Notes under the pieces: model-generated
Database searches by the model: none
Told to the model about the DNA's origin: nothing
The model's input: the letters and a program-made list of their open reading frames with translations, nothing else
Position numbers and translations under genes: made by a program
Assembly (NCBI GenBank): GCA_018401935.1
Contig: JAGYJQ010000006.1
Coordinates: 62,001 to 126,000 of the forward strand
Source of the DNA: Balneolaceae bacterium
GTDB lineage: Bacteria; Bacteroidota; Rhodothermia; Balneolales; Balneolaceae
Direction of reading: 5' to 3'
DNA length: 64,000 nt
Part shown: piece after piece, positions 45,790-56,000 of the stretch
Position numbering within the stretch: the first letter of the stretch is position 1
How the letters are laid out: each line of letters starts with the position of its first letter

Positions 45790-48546
45790 ATGTCCAACAA
45801 AACCGACACCAAAAAAAAAGCCATTCTTGTTTCCCACACTCACTGGGATCGAGCTTGGTATTTAACGTTTAATGAATTTCGTGTGCGTCTTGTGCGCATG
45901 ATCGATCGTATAATCGAGCTGTTAGAAAGCAATTCGTCTTACAACTGTTTTGTACTCGATGGGCAAGTAGTTTTGATAGAAGACTACCTCGAAATAAGAC
46001 CTGATAACGAATCGCGTATACGTGCATTAATTCAACAGGGAAGACTGGTCATTGGTCCATGGTATGTACTGCCCGATTTATTTTTGGTCAGCGGTGAGTC
46101 CATCATTAGAAATCTCCAAATTGGTCTTGAGATGTCGAACGATTTTGGGAATGGCCTAAAGGTTGGCTATGTACCTGATCCATTTGGTCATCCTGGGCAA
46201 CTTCCTCAAATTTTACAAGGACTTGATATTGATAATTTCATATTCATGCGCGGTATGCCGGAATCAATTAACCAATTAGGTACTTTACATTTTAATTGGT
46301 TGGCACCAGATGGAACTTCGGTTAGAGCCTATTATACTAAGGAAGGATATTTCAACACCGCTGCCCTTGGTTACCCCCATGTTATTGGGCGCTATGATAT
46401 GCAAAAACCAACCTATGAATTGGCAAAAAAACAAGTGGCAGAAGCACAGCAAAAATTATCCGAATTAGAACCTAAAGGGTTGTATCTGTTTAATAATGGC
46501 ATTGATCATATGCCTGAACAGCCCGAGATTCCAGAATTATTGTCAGAGTTAAATGCTGAATCGGAAGATTTAGATATTATCCATGGCAGTTTTGCCGACT
46601 TTATTGATGAACTCAAAAAAATTGACTGCACCTATAGTTACGAAGGGGATTTGCTTGGAAACCCAGACCATCCCATTCTTTCAAGTGTTTATTCCGCAAG
46701 AATGTATATTAAACAGCAGAACCATCAAGCGCAGTCTTTATTAGAAAAATATACTGAGCCCATGAGTGTCTTACGGCATTCATTAACAGGTGAGAGTGTG
46801 GATCCTCATTTTTTAACCTACTGCTGGACCACCCTATTAAAGAATCATCCCCATGATGATATTTGTGGTTGCAGCGTGGATGCTGTTCATGATGATAATG
46901 AAGCCCGTTTTCGGGATGTTTGCGAAACCACATCCACCTTGATAAAAGAAACCCTTGAGGAATTGATTAAGCGTGGCTTTACCAAAGGCTACGAAAGTGA
47001 ACATCGCTTCAAGGATGTCTTCTTATATAATCCTCACCCATTTGAACACAACTTCAGAATTAAAACCTCCTTTGTTTTTGCTAACCAAGACCCTTCCATA
47101 GAAGAACAAAAAGTTCCCTATCGAAAACTCAGAGCCTACGATGCATTTGGAAAAGCTATTCAATTTACGGTGACTCATAGCCATTCTCCCGTTTTAGATG
47201 CCCAATTCATACAACACACTTGGGGAAGGTTGTATGAAGTTGAATTTGACATAACACTTTCACCGATGGGCTATCAAATCATCCGTTTTATCGAAACCTC
47301 AGATGAACTGCTAGATGATCCAGCGAAAAACGTAGCAAAAGTAGCAAGTGCAAAAACCCCACTTCCAGTGGACCGGAAAGGTGTAATTAGAAATTCTTTT
47401 TACACCATTAGTTTTACCCATAATGATTGGGTATTAAAATGTAGGGAAACCGGGTGCGAGCTCCATAATCCTTTGCTTTTCGAATATCAACGAGATAATG
47501 GGGATACCTATTCATTTTCAACATTCGAAACCAAAAATTACTACGCTACTATAAAAAACATTGAGCAAGATGTTCTCAGACTCAATGTCATTCATATACG
47601 CTATGAATTAATGGTACCCAGTGGATTGCCTAAAAATGAACCCTTGTTTGAGCAATCACATGACCCCTTTACAACCATTGAACTAAATGTCACCCTCGAA
47701 CTCGATTCCAGTAAAAGCATTAAAACGACCATAGAATATACCAATAGCGCTGAGAATGGACGATTACGAGCTCTGTATACCATAGGTTTTGAAACCAGCA
47801 TCAGTTATGCAGAATCTCAGTTTAACGAGGTAGAGCACGTTATTGTCCCAGAACAAAAATCGAAGGATTTTCCCAATCGATATGCAAACTATCCCGGTGA
47901 ATTACACTATTTGACCCATCATCAAGTTGACTATAGCTATGTAGCTCAAGGGGACAAATATATGTGGGTAGCAAATCGAGGATTACCAGAGTATGAACTG
48001 GTCAATCATAAGGGACTTACACATATAGCGGTTACTTTGCACCGTGCGGTTGGTTACTTATCGGTTAGCAACGGTAGTATTCGAAGGCCACAAGCAGGTC
48101 CATCCATTCCCACTCCTGGTGCACAATGTTTACGAAAAATGAAGGCTGAACTTGCTTTTGGCTCGTTACTAGGACAAAAAACGGATCTCATTAAAGAGGC
48201 AAAGGCCTTTGCCCATCCGGCCTACTCCCTAGCTTTTCCCATATTGCATGGGGCACCTGCGATCGGTTCATTACCAAGGCATCATTCTCTTTTGGAAATT
48301 CACAATCCCAATGTTCTCCTGTCAGCTTTTTATGTTCACCGGAACGGATACTATGTTCTGAGACTCTACAATAGTACGGGGACCGAGCAAATGAGCCAAG
48401 TAAGCATAGGATTTAAGGCTCAATACATGAATTCCGCTAAACTGGATGATGTTTGGGACGCTGAAACTGCCTCGCCGATTGACTCACAGCATCTATATAT
48501 TCCATTACAACCTCACGAAATCACTACACTTTTATTTACTGTTTGA
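45790..48546 (+). CDS. Glycoside hydrolase family 38 (alpha-mannosidase-type) enzyme
   Basis: The 918-residue protein has no signal peptide and should act in the cytoplasm. The GH38 metal site is at the N-terminus, VSHTHWDRAW (His16, His18, Asp20). The catalytic nucleophile is expected at Asp130 in YVPDPFGHPGQ, and a third zinc ligand in KNHPHDDICGCSVDAVHDD (about 355-370). A helical bundle and two beta-sandwich domains follow. The layout is like E. coli MngB (mannosylglycerate hydrolase) and other bacterial alpha-mannosidases. The exact linkage cannot be read. It is divergent from the glycan operon across 280 bases. Confidence 0.93.
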   Translation: MSNKTDTKKKAILVSHTHWDRAWYLTFNEFRVRLVRMIDRIIELLESNSSYNCFVLDGQVVLIEDYLEIRPDNESRIRALIQQGRLVIGPWYVLPDLFLVSGESIIRNLQIGLEMSNDFGNGLKVGYVPDPFGHPGQLPQILQGLDIDNFIFMRGMPESINQLGTLHFNWLAPDGTSVRAYYTKEGYFNTAALGYPHVIGRYDMQKPTYELAKKQVAEAQQKLSELEPKGLYLFNNGIDHMPEQPEIPELLSELNAESEDLDIIHGSFADFIDELKKIDCTYSYEGDLLGNPDHPILSSVYSARMYIKQQNHQAQSLLEKYTEPMSVLRHSLTGESVDPHFLTYCWTTLLKNHPHDDICGCSVDAVHDDNEARFRDVCETTSTLIKETLEELIKRGFTKGYESEHRFKDVFLYNPHPFEHNFRIKTSFVFANQDPSIEEQKVPYRKLRAYDAFGKAIQFTVTHSHSPVLDAQFIQHTWGRLYEVEFDITLSPMGYQIIRFIETSDELLDDPAKNVAKVASAKTPLPVDRKGVIRNSFYTISFTHNDWVLKCRETGCELHNPLLFEYQRDNGDTYSFSTFETKNYYATIKNIEQDVLRLNVIHIRYELMVPSGLPKNEPLFEQSHDPFTTIELNVTLELDSSKSIKTTIEYTNSAENGRLRALYTIGFETSISYAESQFNEVEHVIVPEQKSKDFPNRYANYPGELHYLTHHQVDYSYVAQGDKYMWVANRGLPEYELVNHKGLTHIAVTLHRAVGYLSVSNGSIRRPQAGPSIPTPGAQCLRKMKAELAFGSLLGQKTDLIKEAKAFAHPAYSLAFPILHGAPAIGSLPRHHSLLEIHNPNVLLSAFYVHRNGYYVLRLYNSTGTEQMSQVSIGFKAQYMNSAKLDDVWDAETASPIDSQHLYIPLQPHEITTLLFTV

Positions 48547-48565
48547 TGTATACCCTATTGTATTT

Positions 48566-49960
48566 ATGAGATGGTCCTATTTCTTATTACTTATATATGC
48601 ATTCGCTGCCTGCACAAGGCCGGCAACCAATTCCCCTGTTCAGGTACCGGGTATAGAAGCCAACTCCTCCCTTTCTGATCCTAAATTGGCCTTATCCTAT
48701 TTTTCAACTTGCCAAGACCCAAAAAAACGATTGGCCCATAATGAACACATCTGTATTTCGAGTGAGTTCTTTGTGAGCACCTATACCTCATTTGCTAGTG
48801 TTGCTCCCGTTAAAGACTCCCAAGCACAACGACTTGAATTTTTGGAGGAACTAATTGAACGGCAGTCAGTGGCCTACTGGGCTACAGAAATGAATCAAGA
48901 TCAATCTCCCCGAGTCAAGCGCTTCTTTACTGGACACCTTCGTACTCAATTAGCCAAACAATGGGTTAAAGATGAAGTAGAAGGTATGACCAAACAACCC
49001 AGTGAACAGGACATACAAGAAGCGTTTTACCGGACAAATACACGTATTCTTCTAGAACAAATTTTTGCATCTAGCCCAGAACAGATTACAGAGTATCATC
49101 AACAATTGGTGCAAGGAGCTAATTTCGAACAACTGGCCCAAGCATCCATGATACGAGCCGGCACAGATAGTTCGGCATACAAAATGGGTTGGGTAGAATG
49201 GCGAGATTTAGGTCTTGGACCTGAATCTGTTGCCTACGCATTGGATATTGGGGAGATAAGCGAACCCGTTTCTTCGCTAAATGGTTGGCATATTTTCCGT
49301 TTAACTAACAAGGAAGAAAAGTTTTATGCGGATGGAACTACCTTTGAAAACAACAGAGAAAGTCTTCGAGAGGCAATGTATGCGCGAATGTTTGAAGAAA
49401 ACAGTACTCGATGGATAGACTCGGTAAAAAATGAAACCCCGCTAAGCATTCAAGGCAAGGCTTTAGAAGAATTTGAGCAACAAATAAAAATGATTTTGCC
49501 TAATTCTCCATCAGTGTTGCTCAAACAACTTTCTAGTTCCAGAGAAGCTTCTACTGATTCTGTATTCAGTGCAGCATATGAATTGGCAAACATAAACGGC
49601 CATATTTTTACCGGCGAAGATTTTATTTCTGCCTTACCACAAATACCTGAATATATCGTTAGGCAAGACCTTCAACAGGCCTTAGAAATTGCTGTCTTGG
49701 ATTTTTATTTATCGATAGAAGCACAAAAAAAGGGATATCTAGATCATCCCAAGGTACTTACCTTACTTAGCATAGCCCGCCAGAATATACTATACGATCA
49801 AACCCTCGAGCTTTCCGCATTACAACGCTTTGGGAGTAATTTAGCGGATAATTGGTTCTCAGAAACCAAAACAATCGTAGACTCATTATCACGTACCTAC
49901 CGTCAACATGTAGTTATTGATACCGCTCAACTAGACCAACTTTTGCCCTATTTTTTCTAG
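48566..49960 (+). CDS. PpiC-type (parvulin) peptidyl-prolyl isomerase, lipoprotein
   Basis: I start at the ATG at 48566, 19 bases after the GH38 stop. It gives a short signal peptide ending in the lipobox FAAC, making a periplasm-facing lipoprotein of 464 residues. A parvulin domain lies at about residues 165-275 (RILLEQIFAS, FEQLAQASMIRAG, MGWVEWRDLGLGPE, ISEPVSSLNGWHIFRL). The flanking helical regions resemble SurA/PrsA chaperones. It probably helps fold exported proteins, perhaps those of this locus. Its last 30 bases overlap the convergent epimerase gene. Confidence 0.85.
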   Translation: MRWSYFLLLIYAFAACTRPATNSPVQVPGIEANSSLSDPKLALSYFSTCQDPKKRLAHNEHICISSEFFVSTYTSFASVAPVKDSQAQRLEFLEELIERQSVAYWATEMNQDQSPRVKRFFTGHLRTQLAKQWVKDEVEGMTKQPSEQDIQEAFYRTNTRILLEQIFASSPEQITEYHQQLVQGANFEQLAQASMIRAGTDSSAYKMGWVEWRDLGLGPESVAYALDIGEISEPVSSLNGWHIFRLTNKEEKFYADGTTFENNRESLREAMYARMFEENSTRWIDSVKNETPLSIQGKALEEFEQQIKMILPNSPSVLLKQLSSSREASTDSVFSAAYELANINGHIFTGEDFISALPQIPEYIVRQDLQQALEIAVLDFYLSIEAQKKGYLDHPKVLTLLSIARQNILYDQTLELSALQRFGSNLADNWFSETKTIVDSLSRTYRQHVVIDTAQLDQLLPYFF

Positions 49961-51112
49961 GGATTGAATACATAAATAAAGTGCTCTAGGAACATGGAAG
50001 CATCCTTTATAAGGACCCCCTTTAAACCGGTGAGTCGTTTCCCCTGCTCTATTCAAATAGCCAAACCACTCCCCATATGCTGGATCAGAGAAATGCGTAA
50101 ACGCAAACTCTTTAACCTCTTGGAATCGTTCTAAATCAGCCTGTTGACCACTCACTTCGTATCGCAACATCCAGGCATACATGGCTTCTGTATGTGGCCA
50201 CCACAATTTCATATCCCACTCTAAGGGTGTTGGGGAATACCCATCGGCGTCCAAGAAGTAAAAAAGACCCTTCTCACGAGTATCCCACCCAAGAGTATAG
50301 GACCAATCGATCATTTGGAAGGCTAGCTCCTGAAGATCGGTTCGACCTAGTTTTTGAGCCCAACGGAGTAAAAACCATCCTGCTTCAATAGCATGACCTG
50401 GATTCAACAACCTACCCTCAATGGAATTTATTTTTTCTCCAGAAGGTGTGACTGTTTCATACACGAGTTGCTGCTTATGATCTACATGTTCTTTTATTTC
50501 ACCTATGCACTCCATAATCTCAGATTCGTACTCCATCCAATTACGCCCCCCCACTTCCTCAAAAACATTGAGCAAAATCATAGGAATAGCCAAACTTTGA
50601 GAAGGAGTATTCCCAGGATACGAAAGCTGCCCAACTTTGCTTAGGTCTTTGGTCCAAGCCCAGATGTGAGTAAGGAGTTGTTTTGCTTCCGTTATATACC
50701 GCTGCTGACCTGATATCGAGCCAAATTCATTCAACGCCATTACATAGAAACATTCTGAAAAAATCTTTCGCTGAATTTGCTTCCCTTGCCCTTCTTTGTT
50801 GGTCGCAAAATACACACGATGATTATCTGTCTTTGCATGATCGATTAAAAAATCAGCCCCTAATTTGGCTATGTCGAACCATTTTTGGTTCGCATGAACC
50901 GTTCCATAAAGTTTAGAAAACATCCACACTTGTCTGGCCTGTAGCCAAATATGCTTGGTTGAATCATATATTTTTCCATCTCTATCCAGACAGTTAAAAT
51001 AACCCCCATTCTCATAGTCTGGAGAATATTTCTCCCAAAATGGGAGTACATGATCATAGAGTTCAGTTTCTAACTCAGATTTTAATGATTCCAACTGGAT
51101 TATTGTAGACAT
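49931..51112 (-). CDS. N-acylglucosamine 2-epimerase (renin-binding-protein type)
   Basis: This AGE-family (alpha/alpha)6-barrel enzyme has 393 residues. Segments KHIWLQARQVWMFSKLY, RKIFSECFYVMALNE, LNPGHAIEAGWFLLRW, MKLWWPHTEAMYAW, DPAYGEWFGYLNR and FKGGPYKGCFHVPRAL are those of GlcNAc 2-epimerase (animal RENBP and bacterial relatives). They are less like the cellobiose/mannobiose epimerases. It would interconvert ManNAc and GlcNAc in the cytoplasm, though other 2-epimerisations are possible. It may be co-transcribed with the DUF4434 gene 105 bases upstream. Confidence 0.9.
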   Translation of the reverse strand: MSTIIQLESLKSELETELYDHVLPFWEKYSPDYENGGYFNCLDRDGKIYDSTKHIWLQARQVWMFSKLYGTVHANQKWFDIAKLGADFLIDHAKTDNHRVYFATNKEGQGKQIQRKIFSECFYVMALNEFGSISGQQRYITEAKQLLTHIWAWTKDLSKVGQLSYPGNTPSQSLAIPMILLNVFEEVGGRNWMEYESEIMECIGEIKEHVDHKQQLVYETVTPSGEKINSIEGRLLNPGHAIEAGWFLLRWAQKLGRTDLQELAFQMIDWSYTLGWDTREKGLFYFLDADGYSPTPLEWDMKLWWPHTEAMYAWMLRYEVSGQQADLERFQEVKEFAFTHFSDPAYGEWFGYLNRAGETTHRFKGGPYKGCFHVPRALYLCIQSLEKIGQKLV

Positions 51113-51190
51113 GACTCAAAGAATAATTACTATTGTAGATAGATGAAGGAAATATTATTGTTTCTGGTTGATTAATTTCATTTAGCGGCC

Positions 51191-51221
51191 TTCCTTAGAC
51201 TAGTGGTCTTCCTTAGACTAG
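51191..51221. repeat. 18-bp-spaced direct repeat at the end of the DUF4434 gene
   Basis: TTCCTTAGACTAG occurs at 51191-51203 and 51209-51221. The second copy contains the gene's stop codon, so duplication may have happened at the end of the coding region. Confidence 0.8.
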
Positions 51222-52129
51222 CCTTGCTCCTCTAACCAGTTTTGGTACTGCTTATACAATCCATGGGCAGAGCTATACATAGAATTCGGGCTCATGAAGT
51301 GCGAAAATTCAAAAGTAATCATATGTTCTATTCCTGCCTTTGCAGCTTGTTCCATTTTAAAGCGCAGATTTTTAAACGGAATCGGGGGAAACTTAATAGG
51401 CATATCTCTATCAAATGATTCCACATTACTCCAGGATTCAATACCAAATTCATCGGCTAGGGATTTGTGAATATGTAAATAATCCGAAAGTTCATCATAT
51501 CCTACCTGACCATCCTGAAAAGCCACCACATCGATATTACCTTGTAAATGTTTAAAAATTTCTCTCCACTCACGTGCATGGTCGTCAATAGTGATTGATT
51601 CATAAGCAAATTGCTTAATCCCTTGCACATAGGGTGAAATGAGTATGGGTTGCTGCTTTAATTTCTTCAAATATGCCGCCATTTCTTCATATACGTCCAT
51701 CACCCCTTTCTCGTATCGTCCTATTTCATGCGAAAAATACCATCCTCTAAACGCTTTCTTGTGCCCATACTGTTGAACCACCTCATCACAAAAGTCTTTG
51801 TTTATATCTATTTCGGTACGATAATCTTTATGTACCCAATAGGTACCCGAATCATAGAGACCAAAGTAAAAATCCATATCACATCGCTCTGCCTCATCCA
51901 AAAAAAGCTCCACTAAATCGGTGTATACAGGTAGAATATCCATCTCTTTTTTCAACACCTTTGAAGCAAAAGTAGCCTGTTGCCGGTACCCCGCTCTAAT
52001 GAGGATAACCGTGTCTATACCAACGGCTTTCATAGCATCAAAATCACGAGCCCATTCTTCCCGCGACCAATTTTGACTGGGAATATCATGGGTAATTTCG
52101 TCGAGAAAGGTACCTTTAAGTTTAATCAT
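51218..52129 (-). CDS. DUF4434-family TIM-barrel protein (putative glycosidase)
   Basis: A 303-residue protein without a signal peptide. It starts LKGTFLDEITHDIPSQNWSR and keeps the DUF4434 pattern of WARDFDAMKAVGIDTVIL, FGLYDSGTYW, GWYFSHEIGRYE, PILISPYVQG and VVAFQDGQVGY, ending in a FEFSHFMSPN strand. The family has a glycosidase-like barrel and occurs in polysaccharide loci, but I know of no settled activity. Glu and Asp in HEIG and FQDG are candidate catalytic residues. It is presumably cytoplasmic, with the GH38 enzyme and the epimerase. Confidence 0.82.
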   Translation of the reverse strand: MIKLKGTFLDEITHDIPSQNWSREEWARDFDAMKAVGIDTVILIRAGYRQQATFASKVLKKEMDILPVYTDLVELFLDEAERCDMDFYFGLYDSGTYWVHKDYRTEIDINKDFCDEVVQQYGHKKAFRGWYFSHEIGRYEKGVMDVYEEMAAYLKKLKQQPILISPYVQGIKQFAYESITIDDHAREWREIFKHLQGNIDVVAFQDGQVGYDELSDYLHIHKSLADEFGIESWSNVESFDRDMPIKFPPIPFKNLRFKMEQAAKAGIEHMITFEFSHFMSPNSMYSSAHGLYKQYQNWLEEQG

Positions 52130-52233
52130 TCTGGAATCTTATACGGGTTAGTGTCATTACATGTGGCTTAGATGGTTTTAGTAAATTTATGCGAAAAACA
52201 ATCTTTGATTATTTGAAAATCGAATTTTTACAG

Positions 52234-52259
52234 CATAATTACTACATATGTACATTATG
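52234..52259. promoter_or_regulatory. Quasi-palindrome upstream of the DUF4434-epimerase genes
   Basis: TACATATGTA (52243-52252) is a perfect ten-base palindrome flanked by CATAAT and ATTATG arms. It shares the ACATA/TATGTAC words with the candidate operator at 45745, and lies about 110 bases upstream of the DUF4434 start. Confidence 0.4.
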
Positions 52260-52319
52260 AAGTGTGTCGTCTGAGTCTGACCTTGCCATTATTGACTAAT
52301 TTTTGATTATATTACCTAG

Positions 52320-52919
52320 GTGATAGCCAATAAAAAACATATCGTTTTTGGTCGAGACACAAGATATTCATTCAATTATCTTTATGCCCTTATTGTCTTT
52401 TTTATCATTTCCAGTGGTAGTGTCTTAGCATGTCATCACATGGGGCAAACAAGTACGGTTCCGCAGACCGATATTAGTGTAAGTAAATTCACGGCTGAAT
52501 CTTACTCTGAGGTTTTTGACGCTGATTCAAAACACTATTCGTTAGAAAAAAAAGCACCCTCTTCAAATTCAGGTCATCAGAAGGATGCTGAAAATAATCT
52601 AACGCAGAAAACCAGTCATAGCCCATCTAGCAATCTCCATACTCATAAGCAGGCCCATTCTGAACAAAGTTCATCTGATCTTGATTGTTGCATTGATAAT
52701 AATGCTGAGTGTTCCACTACCCGTCTTTGTGAGTGTTCCTATAATGCCGGAAAGGAAATCACATCACTTCGTATTTCCCCAACAAAAGGTGTTTCAGGAC
52801 CGCTTTTTACTATTACTACAGCTTTTTCGCATAAAATATATAATGTCCGTCCAATTACTTGGGCAACCCCTATCCCACACCCTTCCTACTTTAGCTTATT
52901 CGAACGTTGGCTATTATAG
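52320..52919 (+). CDS. Small secreted His/Cys-rich protein, putative metal-binding
   Basis: The 199-residue protein uses a GTG start immediately after an in-frame TAG; no other ATG/GTG/TTG precedes the signal helix (LYALIVFFIISSGSVLA). After the signal come Cys38-His-His-Met41, a His-rich linker (His86, 100, 107, 109, 113) and a cysteine cluster (Cys123, 124, 131, 137, 139). I know no family, though position and composition recall small DUF2946-like proteins next to copper genes. It lies 120 bases upstream of the copper-efflux fusion gene. A role in binding copper in the periplasm is an inference. Confidence 0.72.
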   Translation: MIANKKHIVFGRDTRYSFNYLYALIVFFIISSGSVLACHHMGQTSTVPQTDISVSKFTAESYSEVFDADSKHYSLEKKAPSSNSGHQKDAENNLTQKTSHSPSSNLHTHKQAHSEQSSSDLDCCIDNNAECSTTRLCECSYNAGKEITSLRISPTKGVSGPLFTITTAFSHKIYNVRPITWATPIPHPSYFSLFERWLL

Positions 52920-53039
52920 GTTATTAGAAGTTCCAAATAGCGATAGAATCATCTCACTATCGTTCTGAACCCTAGCGTTTAGCAGAATTCTACCCATCCT
53001 GCAAAACGCATTTAATGTTCCACTTCTAATACATCACAC

Positions 53040-56000
53040 ATGTTCAATCGATATTATCGGTTTGCATTAGAACAACCTCTATTATCCTTAGGAATCTTTT
53101 TATTACTGCTATTTTGGGGCTTGTCGGTGGCACCTTTCAACTGGAATCTGTCGTTTGAATCTGACAGCATACCGGTAGATGCAATACCCGATCTGGGTGA
53201 AAATCAACAGATTGTGTATACCGAGTGGCAAGGACAATCACCCGAGGATATTGAAGACCAAATAACGTACCCCCTTAGCAATTATTTCTTAACACTGCCT
53301 GGTGTTAAGGACGTTAGGGGTTTGTCTATAACTGGTCGTTCTACTCTCTATATAATCTTTGACGAGGATGTGGACTTTTACTGGAGTAGAAGCCGAATAA
53401 TTGAAAAAATAAACTCATTACCATCAGGCTTTTTACCCGAAAACGCAAAGCCCGCCCTTGGACCTGACGCAACCGGCCTGGGCCAAATATTTTGGTACTA
53501 TTTAGAAGGAGTGAATGACTCAGGAGAAGAAGTGGGTGGGTGGGATCTGGACGAACGTCGAACACTCCAAGATTACTACATAAAACCGAGCCTATCCTCT
53601 GTTCCGGGGGTTTCTGAAGTTGCTTCCATTGGAGGATTTGTCAAAGAATTTCAGGTTGATGTTCATCCCACCCTATTGGAACAATATCAGCTTAGTACAC
53701 AAGATGTTTTAAATGCACTCAACAAAGCCCAAGCAGAAGGTGGATTACGAACGCTTGAATACAATCAAGTTGAATATTTACTTCGTGGGAATGGCAGCAT
53801 CGAGGATCTAAACGATTTAGAGTGGATCCCTGTACGAGTAGTTGAACAAACGCCACTATACTTAAAAGATATTGCCAATATAACCTATGGACCCGCCGAC
53901 AGGCGTGGAGTGTTAGATGTTTCAGGAAAAGAAAGTGTAGGCGGGGTAGTTGTTGCTCAATATGGAGCTAATCCTAAAAAAGTAATAGAGGCCGTACAAC
54001 AAAAAATCGACGAATTATCACCCTCTTTACCCAAAAGAGTTTTAGCCACGGGTGAAGTATCTCAATTGAAAATTATTCCTTTTTATGACCGTTCAGAACT
54101 AATTGAGGAAACAATTCTCACTCTTGAATCCGCTTTATGGCTACAAATTTTGATTACGATCGCCATAGTATTACTCATTTTACGCCGCCTGCGTATTGCT
54201 TTGCTTATTTCATTAATGCTGCCGGTATCCGTTTTATTGACCTTTATTGCTATGAAGTTAGGCGGGGTTGATGCAAATATCGTGGCTTTGTCTGGAATTG
54301 CCATTGCCATAGGAACGGTTGTTGATATGGGAGTTATCCTAACCGATACCATTATCCAGCACATTGACCAAGAAGATAATGATGAACAGGGAAGCCCTGA
54401 GCATTCGAGTGGTTCACACTTTTTAGAGAAACGTCTCCAGCTTGTAATTTCAGCTACAAAAGAAGTTGCCGGTGCCATTATAACGGCTATAACAACTACC
54501 ATAGTAAGCTTTCTTCCTGTATTCTTGATGATCAACGCAGAAGGTAAGTTATTTCAGCCGTTGGCATATACCAAAACATTCGTACTAGCCGCTTCTATTT
54601 TGGTTGCATTATTTCTTTTGCCTGTTTTAGCCTATCTCTTATTTGGACAGCTAGAATCACGATTCAACGCCCAAAAAAACAACACCAATAGTTTTTTTTA
54701 CAGATACTTCGTTAATCCAATACAACAAATCACTACCGATCGCAAGCTAACTAAACTCGTAAATGAGCTTAATTACAAGCACTTTCATGATACCTCCGTA
54801 ATACTCATTATCCTGCTAGTCCTGGGATATTTGACTCGTTCATGGCTACCGCTTGGACCTGAAGTATCTGTACTACTTCAATGGATATTTATAAGTGGGT
54901 TATTACTAGTACTAATAGGTAGTGTTCTTAAGATCATCACCTATTATCCCACTTGGTTAGCTTGGTCTTTTTCTAACAAAAAAACCTTTATAAGCCTTCC
55001 TATCGGACTGGTACTTTTTGGCCTTTTTATTTGGCTGGGTTTTGCTAAAATAAGTGTTATTCCTACCTCCCTAGCCCAGGCAATTGGGATAGATATAAGT
55101 AAAACAGATTGGTGGTCAACACTTGACCAAGAGTATCCAGGATTGGCTACTGAGTTTATGCCAAGTCTAGACGAAGGGGCATTTTTGTTTATGCCTACCA
55201 CTACACCTAGTGCAGGTGTCGAACAAAACGTAGCCTTACTTCAATTTTTAGATCGAGCAGTCGCAGACATACCAGAGGTCGAAAAAGTGGTAGGGAAATT
55301 AGGGCGAGTCGAATCAGCGCTAGACCCCGCACCAATTAGTATGTTCGAAAACATCATCACCTACAAATCGGAATATAGCTATGATATTTCAGGGAATAGA
55401 ACTCGCCAATGGCGCGAACACATAAAATCACCAGATGATATTTGGAATGAAATTGTCCGGCAGACCCAACATCCAGCACTTACCTCAGCACCAAAGCTAC
55501 AACCTATTGAAACAAGACTGTTAATGCTCCAAACTGGCTTACGAGCTCCGGTTGGAATACGAATTCAAGGTGAAGATATAGCTGAGATTCAAGAAGTGGG
55601 CAGACAGCTCGAGAAAGTATTAACAAACCTTGACTATGTGAATTCTGCCACGGTATTTGCCGAGCGCAACGCCAGTAAACCATATATCGATATTGAATGG
55701 GATCGTGAAAAATTAGCCCGTTATGGGATGAGTGTTTCCGAAGCGCAATCTTGGGCTCAAATTGCCCTGGCTGGTAAAGAAACGGGGACGGTAATTTTGG
55801 GAAGAGAACGATTTAGTATTCGTTTGAGATTCGCTAAAGAGGTGCGCCAAAGTCCAGAGAGTATCAAAAATCTTCGCCTTGACACCCCTCAGGGTGCAAG
55901 AGTACCATTACACGAGGTAGCGAAGGTTGAATTCCGTTTGGGACCACAGGCTATAAAAAGTGAACAATCGTTTAAAGTTTCCTATGTGTCATTTGATGTG

